From Cohnella terricola (GTDB lineage: Bacteria > Bacillota > Bacilli > Paenibacillales > Paenibacillaceae), in the NCBI RefSeq assembly GCF_007786475.1, contig NZ_VNJJ01000011.1, positions 62,001-126,000 of the forward strand: DNA of 64,000 nt, written 5' to 3'. The position numbers and the translations under genes were made by a program. This document shows, one piece after another, positions 10,296-18,248 of the stretch; position 1 is the stretch's first letter; every line of letters starts with the position of its first letter. Below the pieces are notes generated by a model that made no database searches, had not been told where the DNA came from, and saw only the letters and a program-made list of their open reading frames with translations.

Positions 10296-10712
10296 TTATT
10301 CGTCCGTCAGGCGGCGTATCGCCTGAACCACTTCCTCCGGATTGGGATTGTCAAGCGATACCAATCTCTTGGGCTGCAAGGGCTGAAAGCCTTTGATCGC
10401 TTCCCCTTTGCCGTCCGTCCATTGTTCCTTCATCATCTCCGATAACGAATCGCCATCATCCGGAGTCGATATATCCAATACACTTCCGCGTTCTTCGTGG
10501 CTGTCCGGAAGTTCAATCTCGGGCTGACGGCCCGGAATCATCAAATTTCGCAGAACGAAGCCGACGAAGAAAGCCAGAAACGCGAATGCGGTAAATGCGT
10601 AAAAGCTTCGGATCAGCGTCGTCTCCAGCGGATTGCTCGATAAGGAAAACAAAAAAGTCAGAATCGCGCCGAATCCGCCGAACCCGATATTAAAACGCCA
10701 GGAACCCTTCAT
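10296..10712 (-). CDS. Small two-helix membrane protein between cheD and sigD
   Basis: 138 aa with two N-terminal hydrophobic helices (about residues 9-26 and 34-56), then a cytosolic acidic tail ending NPNPEEVVQAIRRLTDE. No domain recognised. It starts 2 bp after... the cheD stop side of the cluster (cheD ends at 10714) and precedes sigD by 16 bp, so it is in the same transcript. B. subtilis has no gene here. A role in coupling chemotaxis or SigD to the membrane is conceivable but unsupported. Confidence 0.75.
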   Translation of the reverse strand: MKGSWRFNIGFGGFGAILTFLFSLSSNPLETTLIRSFYAFTAFAFLAFFVGFVLRNLMIPGRQPEIELPDSHEERGSVLDISTPDDGDSLSEMMKEQWTDGKGEAIKGFQPLQPKRLVSLDNPNPEEVVQAIRRLTDE

Positions 10713-10713
10713 T

Positions 10714-11208
10714 CTAAATCTCCTTTACTCCGAACTGCACGCTGCGAATCACGAATATGCCCGAATCGCTGTTCAATTCCACCGTTCGGCCGTAGTTCCC
10801 TCCCGTATCTTCGGAGAGAAGACGGATGGAGAACGTCTCCAGCACCTGTTTCGTCGCTTCCACGTTGCGAGGCCCGATTCTCATCGTATCCGATCCCCCC
10901 ATGAACGCGAACATTTGCGCTCCGCCGGCCATTTTAGCGACCATGCGCTCGACCAAAGCCCCTTTGGCCTTCATTCTCTCAATGAGCTCGGGCACGGCTG
11001 TATCGGCGTATTTGGCGATGTTTAGTTGGCCTTCGCGGGCAATATCCGAGGACGGCAGCATAATATGCGCCATGCCTCCGAGCCGCAGAGCGGGATCGAA
11101 CAAGGTCAATCCGACGCAAGACCCCAACCCCGTCGTCTTAAGCACCGCTCCCGCGTCTCCGATGTTCAAATCTGCCATCCCGATTTTAATTAAGGTGCCT
11201 TCGGTCAT
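10714..11208 (-). CDS. cheD: Chemoreceptor glutamine deamidase CheD
   Basis: 164-aa deamidase of chemoreceptor glutamines; in the B. subtilis-type system it also binds CheC. The catalytic Cys lies in TTGLGSCVGLTLFD and the catalytic His in GGMAHIMLPSS. A Gly-rich FAFMGGSDTMRIGPRNVEATKQVL segment completes the fold. The ATG overlaps the cheC stop by one base (TAATG), so the CheC and CheD partners are translationally coupled. Confidence 0.96.
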   Translation of the reverse strand: MTEGTLIKIGMADLNIGDAGAVLKTTGLGSCVGLTLFDPALRLGGMAHIMLPSSDIAREGQLNIAKYADTAVPELIERMKAKGALVERMVAKMAGGAQMFAFMGGSDTMRIGPRNVEATKQVLETFSIRLLSEDTGGNYGRTVELNSDSGIFVIRSVQFGVKEI

Positions 11209-11825
11209 TAGATCGGCACTCCTAACGCACGGAACAGTTTCTCGAACGAATCGGGATCTGGGATCAGGAAGAAGTGACCCTCAGAATCTTGTTGACCTTC
11301 GATAAATGCCGTTTCGATTAGCAACGCATCGTCTCCCATCGTGCCGAATTGAAGAAGACCGTAGCTTAATATTGCTCCCGCCATATCAACGGCTAACGAA
11401 GGGACCGTCGGGGCCAAGTTGAGCCCCGTAAAGTCGGCAAGAGAGGATAGATATGAGCCTGCAAGAATATTGCCGATCTCGTTTAGCGCCGACAACTCCA
11501 GCTCGCTGTATGCATCGTTCTCGGCGGCGTTAAAACCTAACAAGCCTTGCAGAATCCGACGCGCCGGTTCGCGATTGATAATAAAAAACATATTGCCCGG
11601 CGCATCTCCCTCGACGCGAAGAAAGATCGCGACGACTACGGCCTCGGAACCGCCGACGCGTTCGGCGATTTCTTCGAACGGCAGCAAATTGACGGTAGGC
11701 ACAGCCATGTCTACGGGTTTGTTAAGCAGCGTCGACAATGCCGTCGCCGCGTTGCCTGCGCCGATATTCCCTACTTCCCGGAGAACGTCCAACTTGAAGT
11801 CCGCGTTGTTCCTGAATAGTTTCAC
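11208..11825 (-). CDS. cheC: CheY-P phosphatase CheC
   Basis: 205 aa with two copies of the CheC/FliY ExxxN active-site helix: LREVGNIGAGNAATALSTLL near residue 15 and LNEIGNILAGSYLSSLADF near residue 117. Two intact sites are the mark of a phosphatase-competent CheC. It also serves as a CheD-binding adaptor in adaptation. It starts 3 bp after cheW in the che block CheA-W-C-D. Confidence 0.96.
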   Translation of the reverse strand: MKLFRNNADFKLDVLREVGNIGAGNAATALSTLLNKPVDMAVPTVNLLPFEEIAERVGGSEAVVVAIFLRVEGDAPGNMFFIINREPARRILQGLLGFNAAENDAYSELELSALNEIGNILAGSYLSSLADFTGLNLAPTVPSLAVDMAGAILSYGLLQFGTMGDDALLIETAFIEGQQDSEGHFFLIPDPDSFEKLFRALGVPI

Positions 11826-11828
11826 GAC

Positions 11829-12290
11829 TTAGTCTCCGAACTGTTCCAGTTGAATGATTTCGCTCCGGTTCAGCACTTCCGCCAAATGGAGCAGTATGAG
11901 CAGACGGCTCTCGGAGATTTTGGCCACGCCGCTAATATATTTGGCCTTAATGCCACCGACGACTTCCGGAGGATTCTCGATGGCATCGCTCATCACATCG
12001 ATGACGTCGTTGGCCGAATCTACGATAAAGCCGACTTCCAGATCGTTCGCAGCGACGATAATAATCCGGGAATTCTCGGTATATTCGCTTTCAACGAGCC
12101 CGAAACGTCCGCGCAGGTCGATCACCGGGATGACCACTCCGCGCAAATTGATGACGCCTTTTACGAACGCAGGCGTTTTCGGCACCCGCGTAATCGGAAC
12201 CATCCGTTCGATCGTGCGCACTTTGTCGACCTCAATGCCGTACTCTTCATGCGCGAGCGTGAAAACGATAACCTTCATTTCCTCTGCCAT
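11829..12290 (-). CDS. cheW: Chemotaxis coupling protein CheW
   Basis: 153-aa single CheW domain protein linking chemoreceptors to CheA. Typical stretches: VFTLAHEEYGIEVDKVRTIERMVPITRVP, FVKGVINLRGVVIPVIDLR and FIVDSANDVIDV. It lies between cheA and cheC, with a 30-bp gap to cheA containing a GGGAGG ribosome site. Confidence 0.96.
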   Translation of the reverse strand: MAEEMKVIVFTLAHEEYGIEVDKVRTIERMVPITRVPKTPAFVKGVINLRGVVIPVIDLRGRFGLVESEYTENSRIIIVAANDLEVGFIVDSANDVIDVMSDAIENPPEVVGGIKAKYISGVAKISESRLLILLHLAEVLNRSEIIQLEQFGD

Positions 12291-12320
12291 AAAATGTTTC
12301 CTCCCTTGGAGTCCGGTTTA

Positions 12321-14399
12321 TTATTTGATAATCGTGTTTGGATCTACGATCAAAGCCACTTGCCCATCCCCGAGAATGGTCGCACCCGAGACGACGCTTC
12401 GATGGCCGGACAAATATTTGCCGAGCGGCTTCAGCACGATCTCGCTCTGACCGATAAATTCGTCCACCAGAATGGCGGCCAGCTTGTCCCCTTTGCGGAT
12501 CACCAGCATTTCCGTTTCCGTCTCTTCGTCGTCGCGGTAATCCGGCGACTCTACCAATTCTGCAAGCGAGATGACCGGAATAATAGACTGGCGGTAATCT
12601 ACCATTCGATTGCCGTGCAGCGTTCGAATGTCTGTTCTCTTGAGCGCTCCCGTCTCCACGATGGAGGATAGCGGGAATGCGTACTTCTCGGAGCCCAGCT
12701 TGATAAGCATAGCCGCAATAATAGAAAGCGTAAGCGGCAGTTGAATCGAGAACTTCGTTCCGGATCCCGGCTCGGATTGGACGGTGACGTTGCCGCCAAG
12801 GGAAGTAATCTTCGACTTCACCACGTCAAGCCCGACGCCCCGGCCGGAAATGTCCGACACGACGTCAGCGGTGCTGAACCCCGGCGCGAAGAGCAGCATA
12901 TTAATTTCATCGTCGCTAAGCTTCTTCGCGTCTTCGGGAGTAACGACGCCGCGTTTAATGGCCGTCTCGAGCACTTTCGGACGATTGATGCCTTTACCGT
13001 CATCTTCAATCTCGATAAAGACGTGGTTCCCGCTGTGGAAGGCGCGCAATACGACGGTTCCTGTCTCCGACTTACCCGCACCGACGCGGTCTGCAATCGA
13101 TTCGACGCCATGGTCTACCGAGTTACGAATCAAGTGAACGAGCGGATCTCCGATTTCATCGATGACCGTACGATCCAATTCCGTCTCGGCGCCGACGATA
13201 ACGAGGTCGACTTTTTTGTCCAACGACTTGGCCAAATCCCGCACCATACGAGGGAAGCGATTAAACACGCTTTCGACGGGCACCATCCGCAGCTTCAGAA
13301 CGATGTTTTGCAGATCCGCGCTTACGCGAGCCATATGTTCGACCGTCTCCGACAGATCGTTGCGCCTGATTTCGGACGCAAGCTGTTCCAAGCGGACCCG
13401 ATCGATCAACATCTCGCTGAACAGATTCATCAGCGAATCGAGACGTTCGATGTCGACTCTGATCGTACGAGGAGCAGCCCCGCCTGACGATGCAGCAGCC
13501 GGAGCCGTGCGAGCGGCGGGTTTGTCGGCAGCCGGTGCCGCTGGAGCGGCCGGTGCATTGGGGATTGCAGGCGCAGCCGCGGCCGCCGTTTCTTTAACCG
13601 CAGCCTTCTGATCGGAGGCTCCGCGAGCTTTTTCCATTTCCTCCAAAGAGGCTTTGTCCACCGCGTTCATCGTAACGGACTCGATTTCGGAAACCCGAGA
13701 CAATTGGTCTTGCAGGGTTTCTCCAGGTGTTTGGGTTATGTAGTATACCGAGAAGCTGCGGTCGAATTGCTCCTGTTCGATCTCCTGAACAGACGGATAA
13801 GACTTCACGACCTCTCCGTTCCTTTCCAGGACATCGAATACCATATAGGCTCGAGCCGCTTTAAGCAGACAGTCGTCGCGCACTTTGACTTCGATGTAAT
13901 AAGCAAGATGTCCGGCTTCGATCGATTGACCCAATATCGACATTTGGTATTGGTCGAGAATCAACGATGCGGGCAAGTCCTGGTCCGCGTCGGACGATAT
14001 TGAGGCATCGCCGCCGACGTCTCCTTTAACGATCGCCTTCAACCGTTGAACGAGATCGTCAACGTCGCCTTTCCCCGTACCGCCGTTGATCACGTCTTGG
14101 ACCATCGCTTCGAGCGCATCCAGACACTTGAACAACGTATCGAAAATATGGCCATTCATGCTAAGCTTCTCGTTGCGTACGAGATCGAGCACGTTTTCCA
14201 TTTCGTGAGTCAACGACGCAAGATCCTCGAATCCCATCGTCGCGGACATTCCCTTGAGCGTATGGGCAGAACGGAAAATCACCTGAACGATGCCGATATC
14301 CTCCGGCGTCTGCTCCAGCCGAAGCATATTCTCGTTCAACGCTTGCAAGTGATCATTGGACTCGTCGATAAACATGGACATATACTGATTCATTTCCAT
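12321..14399 (-). CDS. cheA: Chemotaxis histidine kinase CheA
   Basis: 692 aa with the full P1-P5 layout. The P1 HPt domain has phospho-acceptor His46 in FRSAHTLKGMSATMGF. P2 occupies about residues 150-270. An Ala/Pro-rich linker (about 280-320) leads to the P3 dimerisation helices. The P4 ATPase has the N-box LVHLIRNSVDHGVES and G-boxes DDGKGIN and GRGVGLDVVKSKI. P5 is a C-terminal CheW-like domain ending LIVDPNTIIK. The start overlaps the cheB stop by 10 nt. Confidence 0.96.
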   Translation of the reverse strand: MEMNQYMSMFIDESNDHLQALNENMLRLEQTPEDIGIVQVIFRSAHTLKGMSATMGFEDLASLTHEMENVLDLVRNEKLSMNGHIFDTLFKCLDALEAMVQDVINGGTGKGDVDDLVQRLKAIVKGDVGGDASISSDADQDLPASLILDQYQMSILGQSIEAGHLAYYIEVKVRDDCLLKAARAYMVFDVLERNGEVVKSYPSVQEIEQEQFDRSFSVYYITQTPGETLQDQLSRVSEIESVTMNAVDKASLEEMEKARGASDQKAAVKETAAAAAPAIPNAPAAPAAPAADKPAARTAPAAASSGGAAPRTIRVDIERLDSLMNLFSEMLIDRVRLEQLASEIRRNDLSETVEHMARVSADLQNIVLKLRMVPVESVFNRFPRMVRDLAKSLDKKVDLVIVGAETELDRTVIDEIGDPLVHLIRNSVDHGVESIADRVGAGKSETGTVVLRAFHSGNHVFIEIEDDGKGINRPKVLETAIKRGVVTPEDAKKLSDDEINMLLFAPGFSTADVVSDISGRGVGLDVVKSKITSLGGNVTVQSEPGSGTKFSIQLPLTLSIIAAMLIKLGSEKYAFPLSSIVETGALKRTDIRTLHGNRMVDYRQSIIPVISLAELVESPDYRDDEETETEMLVIRKGDKLAAILVDEFIGQSEIVLKPLGKYLSGHRSVVSGATILGDGQVALIVDPNTIIK

Positions 14400-15901
14400 G
14401 GGCCGGACACCTCCTTGTTGGCTGAGCTTTCAACGACAATATTTGGTCTTGCGGATTTCACATCCTGTACGAGAGCCTGCGCGATGGTTTGAAGCGGGAG
14501 CTGGCGCGTCGCGGCGCCAAGTTCGACCGCCGATCGAGGCATTCCGTATACGACGCAGGTCTCTTCCGCTTCGGCGATCGTGTTCGTTGCTCCGTCTTCA
14601 AGCAGCGCCTTCATCCCTTTGGCGCCATCACTGCCCATCCCGGTCATCAGTACGATGTGCCGCTTTAATTGATGATGGCCGACCAGCGATTCGAACAACA
14701 TGTCTACAGAAGGCATATGACCGCTTCTCGGACCTTCGTTCGACAGCTTTATCCGATACTTTCCGGCGTCGTCTTTCGCTAGATTCATATGCCAGCCGCC
14801 GGGTGCGATGTAGGCGGTTGCGGTCTCCACAAGTTCTCCGTCCGTCGCTTCCCGTACATGAATGTCGCAGAAGTTGTCGAGCCGCTGCGCGAGCGAATGC
14901 GTGAACTTAGGCGGCATGTGCTGAACAACGAGAATCGGAGCCGGAAAATCCGCCGGAATGCCGGTCAGCACTTCATGCAACGCTCGAGGGCCTCCCGTAG
15001 AAGTGCCAATCGCAACCAGTTGGGTAAAATGCGTCGACGTCTTCGGGTTTTCCGTTGCAGGAGGAGTCTCTGCCGCCGGGCGGCGCTCGGCTCTCGCGGC
15101 CGATTTCGGCGTCTTCTTGCCGATCGTCTTCGGGTCGCCGGGTGCTGTCGGAAGCTTGGCCCCCGTCTTGCGCAAGATCTCTTTAACCTCCTGGGAATCA
15201 GGCGGTTTCTGTTTTCTTGCCGCTATCGGATTTAACGTATCCGGCAAAGCAGGAGCGGGCTTTCTTTTGATCTCCGCAGACGGCGTCGCCCGCGGGGGAC
15301 TCGCGCTCTTGGCGGAGACGGGGGCAAGCGGCGTTTGGCTACTCGCGGAACCCGGGCGTGAAAGCGCTTCGTCAGATGCATGCGTCTCCTTCTCCTCTTC
15401 CTTGAGCGGCGCGACATCGCGATTTGCCTTTATCGGAGGAGGAAGGAGCGATTCCGCTCTTTCCTCTACGGCCGGAAGCATTCGCCAGGAACCGCCGTTC
15501 ATCGACTCCATCGCAATATGGAGCTTCTCGATGAGTTGCTCTTTCACTTGGCGGATGTCCAGATTGACAGCTCCGTCCGGCTTCCGAATAAAATCAAACG
15601 CTCCGTATTGAAGCGCGCGGATCGTATCTCTAGTCCCGTGATCCGTAACCGCCGATAACATAATGATCGGAGTCGGCTGTATCGACATGATCTTCTTGAG
15701 CGCCTCGATTCCGTTCATCCGCGGCATTTCCAGATCCATCGTTATGATATCGGGTTTAAGTTCGATCGCGAGCCTTACGGCCTCTTCCCCGTTGGCCGCA
15801 GTAGCCAATACTTTGAAGGCGGCGTCCGTGTCGACTACGTCGCTGAACACTTTGCGCATAAATGGGGAATCATCTACGATTAGTACGTTTAATTCCGGCA
15901 T
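14390..15901 (-). CDS. cheB: Protein-glutamate methylesterase/deamidase CheB with long linker
   Basis: 503 aa. The receiver domain (residues 1-125) has DDSPFMRK and phospho-acceptor Asp56 in IITMDLEMP. The methylesterase domain (from about 292) has the catalytic Ser in AIGTSTGGP (Ser301), the His in VVQHMPPKFT (His328) and the Asp in MTGMGSDGAKGM. The linker between them (about 140-290) is roughly 150 residues rich in Pro, Ala, Lys and Ser, much longer than the short linker of a typical ~350-aa CheB. The protein removes methyl groups from receptors when phosphorylated by CheA. Confidence 0.95.
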   Translation of the reverse strand: MPELNVLIVDDSPFMRKVFSDVVDTDAAFKVLATAANGEEAVRLAIELKPDIITMDLEMPRMNGIEALKKIMSIQPTPIIMLSAVTDHGTRDTIRALQYGAFDFIRKPDGAVNLDIRQVKEQLIEKLHIAMESMNGGSWRMLPAVEERAESLLPPPIKANRDVAPLKEEEKETHASDEALSRPGSASSQTPLAPVSAKSASPPRATPSAEIKRKPAPALPDTLNPIAARKQKPPDSQEVKEILRKTGAKLPTAPGDPKTIGKKTPKSAARAERRPAAETPPATENPKTSTHFTQLVAIGTSTGGPRALHEVLTGIPADFPAPILVVQHMPPKFTHSLAQRLDNFCDIHVREATDGELVETATAYIAPGGWHMNLAKDDAGKYRIKLSNEGPRSGHMPSVDMLFESLVGHHQLKRHIVLMTGMGSDGAKGMKALLEDGATNTIAEAEETCVVYGMPRSAVELGAATRQLPLQTIAQALVQDVKSARPNIVVESSANKEVSGPWK

Positions 15902-15967
15902 TCGGCGGCCCTCCCCGTTCGTCTAGTTGTATTCGTGGCTTTGCGCCTTCTTAGCGCCCCGGCTGCA

Positions 15968-16834
15968 TCAGCTCCACAATCTCTTCATTCGCTGCATAAA
16001 GCCCGATAAGCTGCGGGTTGGCGCGGACGTGCGTTCCTCCAGTAAAAACTTTGAAGCGATCCGATCGATTCCTCGCGTCGCAATGCTGTTCGGAAAAGCG
16101 GTCGACAGCGGCGTTTGGCGTCTGACTGCTTTCATCACGTTAACGTCGTCCGGTATAAATCCCAAGACTGGAATTTCAACCCCTAAATATTTGCTAGCCA
16201 CTTGGCGAATATTCTCCGCCGTTTGGCCGCCTTCCCGGTCGTCGATCACCCGGTTTACGACAAGTCGGAAAGATACGCTGTGCCCCATGGAGTGGATCAT
16301 TTTGATCAAGGCGTACGCGTCCGTAATCGACGTTGGCTCCGGTGTCGTAATCACGATAGTCTCCTCCGCGGCGGTAATAAATTTTACCGTCTCCTTCGAG
16401 AGACCCGCGCCGGTATCGAACAAGATGAAATCAACATGTCCGTGCAGCTTTCCGATCTCTTCCGCGAAATAATCCAATTCCTTGTCGCTTAAGCGAACTA
16501 AATCCTGAAAGCCTGAACCTCCGGCGATGACCTGCAAGCCGCTGGGTCCTACCTGGATGATCTCCCAGATCGACTTCTCGCCCTTTAATAGATGGATCAG
16601 ATTATACTTAGCTGGCGTTCCCATCAGGACATCAATGTTCGCAAAGCTGATGTCCGCATCGAACAGAAGTACGCTGTAGCCCCGATTTTGCAGAGCTAAG
16701 GCAAAGTTCAGACTGAAGTTGGATTTTCCTACGCCGCCTTTGCCGCTTGTCACCGTGATGACTCTAGTGAAGCGAGAGGACCGAAGCTCCTTCGAATGAA
16801 CCAAGTGCCGAAGCGCCTGAGCTTGATCAATCAT
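15968..16834 (-). CDS. flhG: MinD-like ATPase FlhG (YlxH)
   Basis: ParA/MinD family ATPase controlling flagellar number and placement with FlhF. The deviant Walker A TSGKGGVGKSNFSLN is near residue 30, with LFDADIS, a Walker B-like FILFDTGAGLS, and a C-terminal amphipathic basic segment (RSLSGFMQRMKRLWS) likely to bind membrane. The start at 16832-16834 (MIDQAQAL, 288 aa) has GGGGGA 8 nt upstream and overlaps flhF by 8 nt; the ATG three codons earlier is too close to that site. Confidence 0.93.
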   Translation of the reverse strand: MIDQAQALRHLVHSKELRSSRFTRVITVTSGKGGVGKSNFSLNFALALQNRGYSVLLFDADISFANIDVLMGTPAKYNLIHLLKGEKSIWEIIQVGPSGLQVIAGGSGFQDLVRLSDKELDYFAEEIGKLHGHVDFILFDTGAGLSKETVKFITAAEETIVITTPEPTSITDAYALIKMIHSMGHSVSFRLVVNRVIDDREGGQTAENIRQVASKYLGVEIPVLGFIPDDVNVMKAVRRQTPLSTAFPNSIATRGIDRIASKFLLEERTSAPTRSLSGFMQRMKRLWS

Positions 16835-18248
16835 CGGTTCCATCCCCCAGAATTCGTCTCACCAAATCCTCCGGCTCGAACGGTCTGATGTCATCCGGCA
16901 CCGTCTGACCGCAAGTGATGTACGAAATTCGAAAATCGAACTGTTTGATCAGATTCAAGACAGCCCCGAAAGAATCAGTTTCGTCGAATTTGGTTAGCAG
17001 GAGCTGTTTGACGCCGTATTTGGCGAATTGCGAGGCGACCATTTTCATATCCCCGAATTTGCTGGTCATGCTCAGAACGAGTACCGTCTCCGATTGCTCC
17101 CAGGGCGAGAGCAAACTTTTCACTTCGGATACGAATAACTCGTTGCGGTAATTTCTTCCCGCCGTATCCATAAATAATAAATCGCATTCTTCGAGTTTTT
17201 TGTATGCTCTTGAAAGCTCCGCGGGGGAAAAGACGACTTCAAGCGGGATGTTCAAGATATCCGCGTACGTTCTGAGCTGATCCACTGCGGCTATCCGATA
17301 CGTATCCGCCGTAATGAATCCGACTTTCCTGCTTTCTGAGTACGATTGATCCGCCGCAAGTTTGGCGATCGTGGTCGTTTTACCGACACCGGTCGGCCCA
17401 ACGAAATGAACGATTCGGGTCGATGGGGCGATACCGCCCCCTGCGGCGTTCGAGAGCCAGGAATGAAGAATACCGCAAGCCGTTGCGTACGCTTCTTCCG
17501 GGGAATCGGCGCGATCGCCAAGAATGGTATTCATCTCTTCCGCGAATTGCTCGACGTATGCCGGCTCGACACCTTGTTCCGCCAACCGTTTGCTCCATTT
17601 CAAGACAGAATCGGGCATGCTGCGATACGTTTGTTGTTTGCTCATCTTGGCCATCATTTCTTTGAGGGAACGCAATTCTTGAAGCAAGTGAGAGTGCTCT
17701 TCTCCTTCAACCTTAAACGGTCGGGAATCCATAGTCTGGAAGGATTCTGCGACCGGCGCAGCCGACGCATTCACAGGAGGCCATTCCGCTCGTTCGGACA
17801 AATTATCGGACTCGTTCGGGCGTGTTGCGGATACCGCCGTTTCTTTTTCCGTAAGCAACAAACTCTGTTCCGGCACCGGAATATCCAACAACGGCGATCT
17901 TGGGACGGACGTTGCCGCTGTCCTCCCGCTGTCCGCAAACGGAGTCTGCGTATACCTATCCCGAATCGCGCTCGAAGGCAGTACAGCAGGAGCGCTCGGT
18001 TCCTCAGGCGGAGGAGCCGGAGCCTTCCTTTCCGGAGTCCTTAGCGGCAGCGACGGGCGAGCGGGCTGTCTCATGGAGGCTTCGTCTATCGCCGCGATCA
18101 CTTCCATACGTTTTTTGCGGAACATGCCAAGAAATCCGCCTACGCGGATTTCTTTCGTATTGAGAATAACTGCATCCGATCCAAGTTCGCTGCGGATCTT
18201 CTGTACTGCCTCGGGCAGTTCGTCGACGATATAGCGTTTTACCTTCAT
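16827..18248 (-). CDS. flhF: Flagellar biosynthesis GTPase FlhF
   Basis: 473-aa SRP-type GTPase that positions flagella. The N-terminal B domain (about 1-190) is basic and then Pro/Ser-rich and variable. The N-G domains carry the P-loop [16 protein letters not shown], then TADTYRIAAVDQLRTYADIL, DTAGRN and TKFDETDSFG. The ATG overlaps the flhA stop (ATGA, 4 nt), and the gene overlaps flhG downstream, so FlhA, FlhF and FlhG are coupled. Confidence 0.96.
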   Translation of the reverse strand: MKVKRYIVDELPEAVQKIRSELGSDAVILNTKEIRVGGFLGMFRKKRMEVIAAIDEASMRQPARPSLPLRTPERKAPAPPPEEPSAPAVLPSSAIRDRYTQTPFADSGRTAATSVPRSPLLDIPVPEQSLLLTEKETAVSATRPNESDNLSERAEWPPVNASAAPVAESFQTMDSRPFKVEGEEHSHLLQELRSLKEMMAKMSKQQTYRSMPDSVLKWSKRLAEQGVEPAYVEQFAEEMNTILGDRADSPEEAYATACGILHSWLSNAAGGGIAPSTRIVHFVGPTGVGKTTTIAKLAADQSYSESRKVGFITADTYRIAAVDQLRTYADILNIPLEVVFSPAELSRAYKKLEECDLLFMDTAGRNYRNELFVSEVKSLLSPWEQSETVLVLSMTSKFGDMKMVASQFAKYGVKQLLLTKFDETDSFGAVLNLIKQFDFRISYITCGQTVPDDIRPFEPEDLVRRILGDGTDD

